Positions 17,500 through 25,350 of a stretch of DNA of 64,000 bases are shown one piece after another (positions within the stretch are counted from its first letter, which is position 1; every line of letters begins with the position of its first letter). The notes under the pieces were generated by a model that saw only the letters and a program-made list of their open reading frames with translations, did no database searches and was not told the origin of the DNA. The DNA lies in NCBI GenBank assembly GCA_016716675.1, contig JADJVG010000001.1, positions 363,016 through 427,015 on the forward strand, given 5' to 3'. The position numbers and the translations under genes are program-made. The stretch comes from Hyphomicrobium sp. GTDB taxonomy: Bacteria; Pseudomonadota; Alphaproteobacteria; Rhizobiales; Hyphomicrobiaceae.

Positions 17500-18028
17500 G
17501 GCTTGCGACCAGTTCCGCCGCGTGGGTGTGCGGCGGATGCACGGGGTAGATGGCCCGATAAATCACGCCGTCGCGGACGATCAGAGTCAGGCGCTTCAAG
17601 TAAACTTTGCCGCCGGTCTGGAAGCGCGGAAGGTTGAGCGCATCGGCAAAGTGGAAGCCTGCATCGCTGAGCAACTGAAACGGTATGCCGCTACGCTGCG
17701 CAAAAGCCTTCTGCTGTTCGCTGCTCTGGCCGCTGATCCCGTAAACTTCATATCCCTTGACCTGGAACGCCGCGTACTGATCGCGGAAACCTTCGGCTTC
17801 AGGCGTTGAACCATGCGCGCCGGGAATGGTGTCCCAATCCGGCGGGTTCGGCTCGCCCGGCGTACCGGTGAACGGATAAATGAAAACGATGGCGCGCTCT
17901 TGGTAACGCGCGAGATTGACGGGGGCCGCGAAAGTTGCCGGCAACGCCAAATCCGGCAGGCGTGTGCCCGCGATCAGATGCTTGGCAGCGCCGTCGTCTT
18001 TCGGTTCTGGCCAGGGCCACTTGCTCAT
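17474..18028 (-). CDS. Peroxiredoxin-fold protein lacking all cysteines
   Basis: 184 residues from ATG 18028, overlapping the smpB stop region. The thioredoxin-like peroxiredoxin fold is clear: GTRLPDLALPATFAAPVNLARYQ, AIVFIYPFTGTPGEP, YGISGQSSEQQKAFAQ and FQLLSDAGFHFADALNLP. Close relatives beside smpB, as I recall them, carry GCTPQSC at the start of the active-site helix. Here the reading is GAHGSTPEAEGFRD, a serine (TCA) where the peroxidatic cysteine should be, and no Cys anywhere in the protein. The family's enzymes reduce peroxides by that cysteine, so this protein cannot work the usual way. The frame is undisturbed, so the loss is not an indel artefact. Confidence 0.85.
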   Translation of the reverse strand: MSKWPWPEPKDDGAAKHLIAGTRLPDLALPATFAAPVNLARYQERAIVFIYPFTGTPGEPNPPDWDTIPGAHGSTPEAEGFRDQYAAFQVKGYEVYGISGQSSEQQKAFAQRSGIPFQLLSDAGFHFADALNLPRFQTGGKVYLKRLTLIVRDGVIYRAIYPVHPPHTHAAELVASLNARPAQP

Positions 18029-18032
18029 GAAC

Positions 18033-18506
18033 TCACCCCTTGTCCCGCATGATGCGAGATTTCTCGCGGTTCCAATCGCGCTTCTTTTCGCTCTCGCGCT
18101 TGTCGTGCAGCTTCTTGCCTTCCGCGAGACCGATCTTGAGCTTCGCGATGCCCTTCGGATTGAAGTACATTTCAAGCGGCACGATCGTCATGCCCTTGCG
18201 CTCGATGGCAAGCTTCAGCTTGTTCATCTCGCTCTGGTGCAACAACAGTTTGCGCTTGCGGCGCGGCTCGTGCTGAAAATACGCGGCGCCCTTGTATTCG
18301 GCGATATAGCTGTTGATCAGCCAAATGCCGCCATCCTCGAACGACGCATAGCTTTCCGCGATGTTGGTCTGGCCAACGCGCAACGACTTCACCTCCGAGC
18401 CGGTGAGCATGATGCCCGCTTCCCAGCTATCGGTGATGTAATACTCGTGGCGCGCCTTGCGGTTTTCCGCAATCAGCGTTGTGCCGTCGTCTCTTTTGGA
18501 GGCCAT
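18033..18506 (-). CDS. smpB: SsrA-binding protein SmpB
   Basis: 157 residues, full length. Binds tmRNA and brings it to stalled ribosomes. NRKARHEYYITDSWEAGIMLTG, SEVKSLRVGQTNIAESY and the basic C-terminal tail (KKRDWNREKSRIM) are all present. The gene lies between dapA and the peroxiredoxin-like gene. No tmRNA gene was found in the window. Confidence 0.96.
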   Translation of the reverse strand: MASKRDDGTTLIAENRKARHEYYITDSWEAGIMLTGSEVKSLRVGQTNIAESYASFEDGGIWLINSYIAEYKGAAYFQHEPRRKRKLLLHQSEMNKLKLAIERKGMTIVPLEMYFNPKGIAKLKIGLAEGKKLHDKRESEKKRDWNREKSRIMRDKG

Positions 18507-18529
18507 GGCCTATCCGCCTCGCGCGTGCG

Positions 18530-19423
18530 TCACTCGGCGGCCCGCGCGTCAAGCAGGCCCAAATCGCTGAGCACTGCATCGATGGCCGACTTGCTGGCGT
18601 CCGAAATCCCAACCATCGGCAGACGCATATCCGCCGTGCCGAAGCCAAGACGCGACACGGCGTATTTGACCGGCCCCGGATTGGTTTCGATGAACATGAC
18701 TTCGAACAGCGGCATCAAACGATCTTGCAGCGCCAGCGCCTTGACGAAATCGCCCGCAAGCATAGCGTTCTGCATATCCGCCACGAGCCGCGGCGCCACG
18801 TTGGACGCAACCGAGATCACGCCACGGCCGCCGTGCGCCATGAAGCCGAGCGCCGTCGCATCTTCACCCGAGAGCTGGCAGAAGTCTGGCCCGCACGCCA
18901 TGCGCTGCTGCGAGGGGCGCGCCAGATTGGCGGTCGCGTCCTTTACGCCGACGACGTTCTTCAGATCCTTGAAGCAGCGCGCCATCGTCGCGACCGACAT
19001 ATCGACAACCGAGCGGCCCGGGATGTTGTAGATCACGATCGGGATGCCGATCGCATCGTTGATCGCCTTGTAGTGCTGGTAGAGCCCTTCCTGGTTGGGC
19101 TTGTTGTAGTAGGGCGTGACGATCAGAACGGCGTCCGCCCCCGCCTTCTCGGCGTAGAGCGACAGCTCGATCGCTTCGTCGGTCGAGTTCGAGCCGGTAC
19201 CGGCGATCACGGGCACGCGCCTCTTGGCGACCTCGATCGTGATGTCGATGACCCGTTCGTGCTCGTCAAAATCGAGCGTTGGGCTTTCACCCGTCGTGCC
19301 GACGGGCACCAGCCCGTGCGTGCCCTCGGTGATCTGCCAATCGACGAAGCGCGCAAATGCGGCTTCATCGAGCTTGCCGTTACGGAACGGCGTAACCAGC
19401 GCCGTGATCGAACCCTTGAACAT
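18530..19423 (-). CDS. dapA: 4-hydroxy-tetrahydrodipicolinate synthase
   Basis: 297 residues. Condenses pyruvate with aspartate semialdehyde in the lysine/diaminopimelate pathway. The TIM barrel shows GTTGESPTLDFDEH (substrate loop), VIAGTGSNST, YYNKPNQEGLYQHY with the catalytic tyrosine, and GVKDAT with the Schiff-base lysine near residue 161. It is followed 24 bases later by smpB on the same strand. Confidence 0.96.
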   Translation of the reverse strand: MFKGSITALVTPFRNGKLDEAAFARFVDWQITEGTHGLVPVGTTGESPTLDFDEHERVIDITIEVAKRRVPVIAGTGSNSTDEAIELSLYAEKAGADAVLIVTPYYNKPNQEGLYQHYKAINDAIGIPIVIYNIPGRSVVDMSVATMARCFKDLKNVVGVKDATANLARPSQQRMACGPDFCQLSGEDATALGFMAHGGRGVISVASNVAPRLVADMQNAMLAGDFVKALALQDRLMPLFEVMFIETNPGPVKYAVSRLGFGTADMRLPMVGISDASKSAIDAVLSDLGLLDARAAE

Positions 19424-19753
19424 GCCGCGTCTTGGCCTCTGCTTCTGCTTGTCTTTGGCCGGCGGACACTACCGCATTCGACCGGGTTGCATAGATAACT
19501 ACTGAACATGTAACAGGCTCAGCGCGTTCACCAAAAGCCAAGAAGCCACGGTGTTGCCGCACCCGCGTGGCACGTCGTGCGGCTTAAGCACTTGCGCCTT
19601 GTTCCAACCGCCCGCTTAATGGAGGCGCGCGGAGTAAGTCCAGCAAATTCGCCGGGACATTAGGCGCTTGCCGTGTCCCCTGCAAGATTACCCCGGGCGG
19701 CGGCAGGCGTGCCCAGTGCCCGGCCCCGAAAATGCAATCGCAAAAGGTGAGGA
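19424..19753. other. Intergenic region dapA / slt
   Basis: 330 bases between divergent genes. I see no gene, no terminator-like hairpin and no tmRNA tag sequence. It should hold the promoters for both flanking genes. Confidence 0.4.
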
Positions 19754-21973
19754 TTGAGGCCCGTGACGTTGAAGACAGCCTTTATGCCGCGCCCTTGGTC
19801 GCTGGCCGCACCACTCGTTTCACTGCTGGCCATGCTGTCGCCGCTGGAGGCCACAGCCCAATCAGCGGCAGAACCTGCGGCGAAAGAAAGCCCCAAACCG
19901 GCGCTGCTGAAAGCCGAAGCCGAACATGTCGCCAAGCTCGATGCTTTGTTGGCGCCTGTCCGCTCATACGCGCCGACCGCCGAGGATGCCCAACGGATTC
20001 GCGACGCCGTGGCCGCCGTTAAAACCAATGGCATGGCGCGTTTCGACGAGATCAAGGCCGCAATCACCGACCCGGTTGGGCAAAAGCTGGTCGATTGGGT
20101 TCGCCTGCGCGCCGGCTATGGCCTCGCCGAGGAGTATCGGAAATTTCTCGACGCCAATCCGCTGTGGCCGGATCGCGCGATGATGGTGCAGCGCATGGAA
20201 GAAGCGCTGTTCACGCAAGGCGGCAGCGCACAAACGATCAAATCATTCTTCAAAACGTCGGAACCGCAGACCGGACTGGGCTATGCGGCGCTCGCGTCCG
20301 CCTATCTCGCGGAAGACAATAAAGCCGAAGCCAAGAAATATGCCGCCAATGCCTGGCGCGACATGCCGCTACCGGCCTTGCTCGAAACCGGCTTTTTGCG
20401 CCGCTTTTCGGACCTGCTCGACGAAAGCGATCACAAATGGCGCTTCGACCGCATGACGACGGACGATGTGCGGTGGGCAGGCAATCGCAAGGAGCGCGCC
20501 GAGTTCGCACGTCGCGTTATTCCGCTGCTGTCGGCCGACGAGCAGAAAAAAGCCACGGCACGCTTAGCGGTCTTCAACAAAGCGTCGAACGCGCGGGCGC
20601 TGATGAATGCCTTGCCGCCCGGCGATGGCAAAGACTGGGGCCTCGCGTTCCACCGCGCCCAACTGCTGCGCAAAGACGGCAAAATCGAAGAGGCCGCCAA
20701 AATCATTCTGGCCGCGCCGAAAGACCCCGCAAAAATCGCCGTGCTCGACGAATGGTGGGCCGAGCGCCGGCAACTCGCCTATGGCGCGCTGAAGGCCGGC
20801 AAATCCAAACTCGCTTATGAATTGACCAAGGATGCCGGTCCGCTCACCGTCAATCCCCTCAAAGAACAGACGTTCATGGCGGGGTGGATCGCGTTCCGGC
20901 AGTTAAAAGACAACGCCGCCGCAGAAAAGCATTTCCAGGCGCTTGCAAAAGCCGCAGATGGGCCGTTGAGCCGCGCCAAGGCTGCCTATTGGCTGGCGCG
21001 CGTAGCCGAAAGCCGGGGCGATAAAGCCGCCGCCGAGGCCGCCTATAAAGCCGGGGCCCAGAACCCTGATACATTCCACGGCCTGCTCGCCATGCAGAAG
21101 CTCGATCCAGGCAGCCATGCGTTGAAGATTACGCCGCCCGAGCTGCCGACAGACGCCCAGGTCCAGAACTGGAACAGTTCCGATGCGGTCAAAGCCGTCG
21201 TTCTGGCGCGCAAGGCAGGATTGCCGCGCGAATATACCCGCGGATTCCTGACGTCACTGCGCATCGGCCTGCCGACCGAAGCCGAAGCCGGCATGATCGC
21301 GCATCTCGCGGAAGCTATCGGCGACACGCAAATGTCGCTGCGGATTGCGAAGTCGGCCATCGCGAAGGGGCAGAACCTCATCACCTACGGCTATCCCGTG
21401 CATCCCTTCCCGGCATACCAGCCTCTGCGCCCGCCGCCGGAAACCGCATTCCTTCTCGGCATCACACGTCAGGAAACCGAGTTTGAATCGCAGACGGTCT
21501 CTGGCGCAGGCGCCAAGGGCCTCATGCAGGTCATGACCGTGACGGCCAAGCACGTCTGCCGCGACTACAAGATTAAATGCGATATCTCGCGCCTGCTGAG
21601 CGATCACGCCTACAACGTCACGATTGCGTCGGCCTATATCGGCGATCGCATGGAGGAGTTCTCGGGATCGTATGTGCTCGGCCTTGCCGGTTATAATGCT
21701 GGCCCTGGCCGCGCACGCCAATGGATCCGCGAAAATGGCGATCCGCGCGATCCGAAAGTCGACATCATTGACTGGATCGAGCGCATTCCGATCACCGAAA
21801 CGCGCGAATACGTCACCAAGGTGCTGTCGAACATTCAAGTCTATCGTGCACGCCTTGGGGAAAGCCAGCCGCTGCGCCTCGAAGAAGACTTGGCGCGCGC
21901 CCGCGGTTCATACAAAGTCCCATCTTCAAAAGAAGACGATGATCCGGGCACGGCGACCAATACCGAGGGCTGA
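19754..21973 (+). CDS. slt: Soluble lytic murein transglycosylase
   Basis: 739 residues from TTG 19754 (AAAAGG six bases upstream); GTG 19763 and ATG 19784 are alternatives. A signal peptide (AAPLVSLLAMLSPLEATA) is followed by a long superhelical region of TPR-like alanine-rich repeats. The C-terminal lysozyme-like domain starts near residue 560 with ITRQETEFESQTVSGAGAKG, where the first Glu is the catalytic acid, then GLMQVM and YVLGLAGYNAGPGRA, all hallmarks of Slt family 1. It cuts glycan strands to 1,6-anhydromuropeptides in the periplasm. Confidence 0.93.
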   Translation: MRPVTLKTAFMPRPWSLAAPLVSLLAMLSPLEATAQSAAEPAAKESPKPALLKAEAEHVAKLDALLAPVRSYAPTAEDAQRIRDAVAAVKTNGMARFDEIKAAITDPVGQKLVDWVRLRAGYGLAEEYRKFLDANPLWPDRAMMVQRMEEALFTQGGSAQTIKSFFKTSEPQTGLGYAALASAYLAEDNKAEAKKYAANAWRDMPLPALLETGFLRRFSDLLDESDHKWRFDRMTTDDVRWAGNRKERAEFARRVIPLLSADEQKKATARLAVFNKASNARALMNALPPGDGKDWGLAFHRAQLLRKDGKIEEAAKIILAAPKDPAKIAVLDEWWAERRQLAYGALKAGKSKLAYELTKDAGPLTVNPLKEQTFMAGWIAFRQLKDNAAAEKHFQALAKAADGPLSRAKAAYWLARVAESRGDKAAAEAAYKAGAQNPDTFHGLLAMQKLDPGSHALKITPPELPTDAQVQNWNSSDAVKAVVLARKAGLPREYTRGFLTSLRIGLPTEAEAGMIAHLAEAIGDTQMSLRIAKSAIAKGQNLITYGYPVHPFPAYQPLRPPPETAFLLGITRQETEFESQTVSGAGAKGLMQVMTVTAKHVCRDYKIKCDISRLLSDHAYNVTIASAYIGDRMEEFSGSYVLGLAGYNAGPGRARQWIRENGDPRDPKVDIIDWIERIPITETREYVTKVLSNIQVYRARLGESQPLRLEEDLARARGSYKVPSSKEDDDPGTATNTEG

Positions 21974-22051
21974 GGCGCACGAGGTCGGGGGAACAAAGCG
22001 CGTATCAGGTGTGTTGGTGGTGTTGAACACGGCAGCGGAGATGGCGGGGCA

Positions 22052-22960
22052 ATGACAGCGGCGGCGACACAAATCTTTGACGACATCTACTTCACCACGC
22101 GCGACGGATTGCGGCTCTACGGACGCCATTACAAAGCCAGAACCAAAAGCGCCCGCAGGCCCGTGCTCTGCCTTGCCGGACTGACGCGCAATAGCCGCGA
22201 CTTCCACGACATTGCAACGGCCTTGAGCCAGCATCCGCTCACGCCGCGGGATGTCTATACGGTCGACATGCGCGGGCGCGGCCTTTCCGACAGCGACAAG
22301 GATTGGCGGAATTACGCACTCCCCGTCGAACTCCAAGACGTCATCGACTTCATGACCATGACCGGGCTGCACGACGCCGGTATCATCGGAACCTCGCGCG
22401 GTGGCTTGATTACCCATGTTCTGGCCGCTGCACAGCCAACGCGCATCGGCGCCGTGGTGTTGAATGACATCGGACCTGTGATCGACATTGACGGTCTTGT
22501 GCGCATCGCCGGATATGTTGGCCGCGCGCCGTTGCCAAAATCGTGGGGTGACGCGGCGAGACTGGTGAAGGACCTCACCAAGCGCGATTTTCCCGGCATG
22601 ACGGAGGCTGGCGCCGAAAAAATGGCCCGCCAGTTATTCAACGAACGCAACGGCAAGCCGGCACCCGGCTACGATCCGCAATTGTCGAAATGCCTATCGC
22701 TGCTCGACGGACCGATCCCGGAACTATGGCCGCAGTTCGAAGGCTTGAAGCGCGTGCCCATGATGGTTGTGCGCGGCGGCAATTCGGACCTGCTGTCGCG
22801 CAAGACGGTTGATGAAATGCGCCGCCGCCATCCGCGCCTGACGAGCATCGAAGTTCCAGGCGAAGGCCACGCGCCGCTGCTGCACGATGTGCCGACGATC
22901 AATGCGATTCTTGGCTTCTTCGCAAAAACCGACACCGCCCCCCAAAGTGCTGCCGCCTAA
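22052..22960 (+). CDS. Alpha/beta hydrolase
   Basis: 302 residues. The fold is shown by CLAGLTRNSRDFHDI, DMRGRGLSDS, the nucleophile elbow GTSRGGL (serine near residue 115) and GEGHAPLLHD with the catalytic histidine. The substrate is unknown. Relatives often sit near peptidoglycan genes, and it follows slt on the same strand by about 80 bases. Confidence 0.9.
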   Translation: MTAAATQIFDDIYFTTRDGLRLYGRHYKARTKSARRPVLCLAGLTRNSRDFHDIATALSQHPLTPRDVYTVDMRGRGLSDSDKDWRNYALPVELQDVIDFMTMTGLHDAGIIGTSRGGLITHVLAAAQPTRIGAVVLNDIGPVIDIDGLVRIAGYVGRAPLPKSWGDAARLVKDLTKRDFPGMTEAGAEKMARQLFNERNGKPAPGYDPQLSKCLSLLDGPIPELWPQFEGLKRVPMMVVRGGNSDLLSRKTVDEMRRRHPRLTSIEVPGEGHAPLLHDVPTINAILGFFAKTDTAPQSAAA

Positions 22961-23080
22961 AGCCGATCTCGCTGAACTTGAACCGCTGTCATTTCGGCGC
23001 GACTATTTGGGATTCTCTTTGTGGGGAAGGCGGGTATCCGGGCAAGTCGCCGTTCGTCACGTAATGAGATGCTTGGACGG

Positions 23081-23100
23081 ATCCCCGCCTCCGCGGGGAT
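23081..23100. repeat. REP-like palindrome
   Basis: ATCCCCGC-CTCC-GCGGGGAT, a perfect eight-base stem with a four-base loop, embedded in a non-coding stretch (22975-23120). It resembles the extragenic palindromes with ATCCCCGC arms that are scattered through Hyphomicrobiales genomes. It lies between convergent genes and may also act in transcription termination. Confidence 0.6.
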
Positions 23101-23134
23101 CACATTCTTGGTGGTGAGCCGGGACCCACGCGGA

Positions 23135-25164
23135 TTAATCGTCGTCGCGACTGGATTCGACGTCACCGCGATCGACGCGGCGCGAGAATTCGGTGTGGCC
23201 ACCGCTCGACAGGATGCGCGCCTGCTCGACCCAGTTTTCCCGCTCGATCCGGCCTTTGAAGTCGAGCGTCTGACTGATGCGGTCGATATCGCCGCTGGTC
23301 CAGTTCGCAACGTCGCTGTAGGTCGTGATGCCAAGCGCGTTAAGGCGCTTCTCGATCAGCACGCCGACACCGCGAATACGCTTCAGATCATCGGTTTTGC
23401 CGGACGCAGCTTTGACGTCGCCCGCTGGCGGCTTCGGCGCCGCCGCTGGCTTGCTGTCATTTTCCTTGATAGCGTCTGCGAGTTTGGCCGGCATCACGAT
23501 GTTGGGGTTGGCGCGCGTTAGCGGTGAGATCGGCTCAATCGGACGAATGCCGCGCGTGACACTAGCCGACGCAGCCGCGATTGCCGCGGCAGCAGCGGCT
23601 GCCATTTCAGCCACCGAGCGCCCTTGCAGGTTAGCGGTTGACGCCGCGCTCTGCGGAGGCGCGGCCTGCGGCTGTGATGCAGGCGTTGGTGCTGGTGCTG
23701 GCGCAGCCGGTTTGGCAGGCGCAGTTGCTGCGGGTTGCGGAGCTGACGCAGGCGTAGGCGCTCCAGGCGCCGCCGTTGCCTGTGCAGCAGGTGCGAACGT
23801 CGAGGCAGCAGCCGGCGTCGGCGCCGCTGCAGGCGCAGGAGCCGGAGTGGACACAGGTGCTGGAGCGGAGAACGCAGGCTGCGGCTGAGAACCGCCCGCT
23901 TTGGCCATCGCCGCACGATTGCGCGAGTAGTACGTTTCGCCGCCCATCGCCAGGATCTGAGCCTGTTCGATCCACTGTTCGCGATCGATGCGGCCTGTCA
24001 GTCCGAGCGCTTGATTGACGCGATTGATATCGGCGGGCGTCCAGCGCGCGATATCTTCGAAGCGGCGAATGCCGATGCCATGCAGACCGCGCTCAGTCTC
24101 AGCATCAATGGCGCGGATGCGCAGCAGATCATCAACACCGCCGGACACTTGCTGAGGTGTTACTTGCGGGGTTGTCACCGGTTGAGGTGCAGCCGCTTGC
24201 GCGGGTGCGGCCGGTGCAGGTGAAGGTGTAGATGGTTGCGATGCCGCCGGCTTCGGATCAGCCGGTTTTGCAGGCGCCGGTGCGTCCGGCTTAACCGTCA
24301 CGGTTGTCTGTGGCGGAGACGCTGGCGTGGCAACCTCAGCCGGTTTCTGCGGTTGTGGCGCGGGCGCAGGCGTTACGGCACGCGGCATCACGGATGCAGC
24401 GGCAGCCTTGGCAGCGGACACGGCTGCAGCGGCTGCCGCAGCGGCTCCGGCGGCTCCAGCCGCCATGCCAGACGCTGCCATTCCAGACGACGCCTGCGAA
24501 GGAGCAGGCGCTTCTTTCTTGGGTTCGACCTTCTGCTCGACAGGTGTCTGTTTCGTTGTCGGCACCGATTGCACGGGTGCTGGAGCAGGCTTCTGCGCTG
24601 CGCTTGCCGCAATATTGGCGGCAGCTTGAGCGGCAGCAGCTTGCGCAGCCGTCGGCGCTTGCGGTTTCGGCGGCTCAACTTTTGCCGCTTCGACTTTCGG
24701 TGTTTCCGGCTTTGGAGCGTCAACCTTCGGCGCCTCAACCTTCGCAACAGGCGCGACGGGAGCGGGCATCGGCTTAAAGGGCTGCGCCGGACCTGTCGGC
24801 GACTTCAAAATCGCCGGCCGGATCTCAACGATCATCTTACGCGGCACGCCGGCATTCGGTCCGGCCCCGTCAATGCCCGATCGAAGCGCGAGATGTCGGC
24901 ATCGGTGACTGTGGCAAAGACGTGCGGTTCTGGTCGCGGCAGAACGTCGATTTTCGGCTGCACGGGATCGATCTCGCGCGGCCTCACGAGCGGCGTGATT
25001 TCGGCTGGAGCAGCAACAACCGGCGTTGCGGACGTGCGCGCGGCAACCGTTGCCATGCGAGCGCTGCGCGCCATGATTGCGCGCTTCGTCACGCAGCTGA
25101 AAAACGCGCCGAGGAAATACGACGCCAGCAACAGAAGGAAGGTCTGGAGCAGCAGATAGGTCAT
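23135..25164 (-). CDS. Membrane-anchored Pro/Ala-rich protein with two HHH modules, one frameshift
   Basis: About 676 residues. ATG 25164 starts a membrane anchor (YLLLQTFLLLLASYFLGAFF). A one-base shift near 24860 moves the frame from ...SRFDRALTG into AGPNAGVPRKMIVEIRP; the rest is open to 23135. A long Ala/Pro/Lys/Val low-complexity segment carries two similar modules of about 70 residues. The first is DDLLRIRAIDAETERGL...INRVNQALGLTGRIDREQW; the second is DDLKRIRGVGVLIEKRL...IDRISQTLDFKGRIERENW near the C-terminus. Both resemble the helix-hairpin-helix domain called flap-endonuclease-like 5' nuclease in annotations; only the second keeps the GVG hairpin. An anchored protein with a stiff linker and terminal HHH modules suggests an envelope or DNA-tethering role, which is inference. 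Confidence 0.8.
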
Positions 25165-25216
25165 AACTCACCACACTCTTGAGCCGCCGGCGTACCGGTT
25201 GTCAGCATCCGCACTC

Positions 25217-25330
25217 TCACTGGTCCTCTTCCGTCTCAACACACGAATACCATCCGACAGCAGCGCCCAGCACAAACGCCAAGGCGATCCACCAGAAGAG
25301 CTTCAAGAACAGATAATCCATCGACTTCAT
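25217..25330 (-). CDS. Small single-pass membrane protein (37 residues)
   Basis: ATG 25330 to TGA 25217. It starts MKSMDYLFLKLFWWIALAF, continues through one membrane helix ending GAAVGWYSC, and closes with an acidic tail. It lies 20 bases after the OmpA-family stop and 53 bases before the next gene, all on the minus strand, so it is probably co-translated in the operon. No family is recognised. Confidence 0.65.
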   Translation of the reverse strand: MKSMDYLFLKLFWWIALAFVLGAAVGWYSCVETEEDQ

Positions 25331-25350
25331 CTCCAGCGCGTTGCCGCGTC

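Noticed and set aside
15726..19753. A tmRNA gene (ssrA) near smpB or rpoZ
   Set aside because: No tag-peptide coding stretch or tRNA-like ends could be seen in the gaps on either strand.
24236..25159. A long Arg/Cys-rich frame antisense to the HHH protein
   Set aside because: Its composition (repeated Arg, Gly, Cys, Ser) is the reverse of a Pro/Ala/Lys-rich coding strand.
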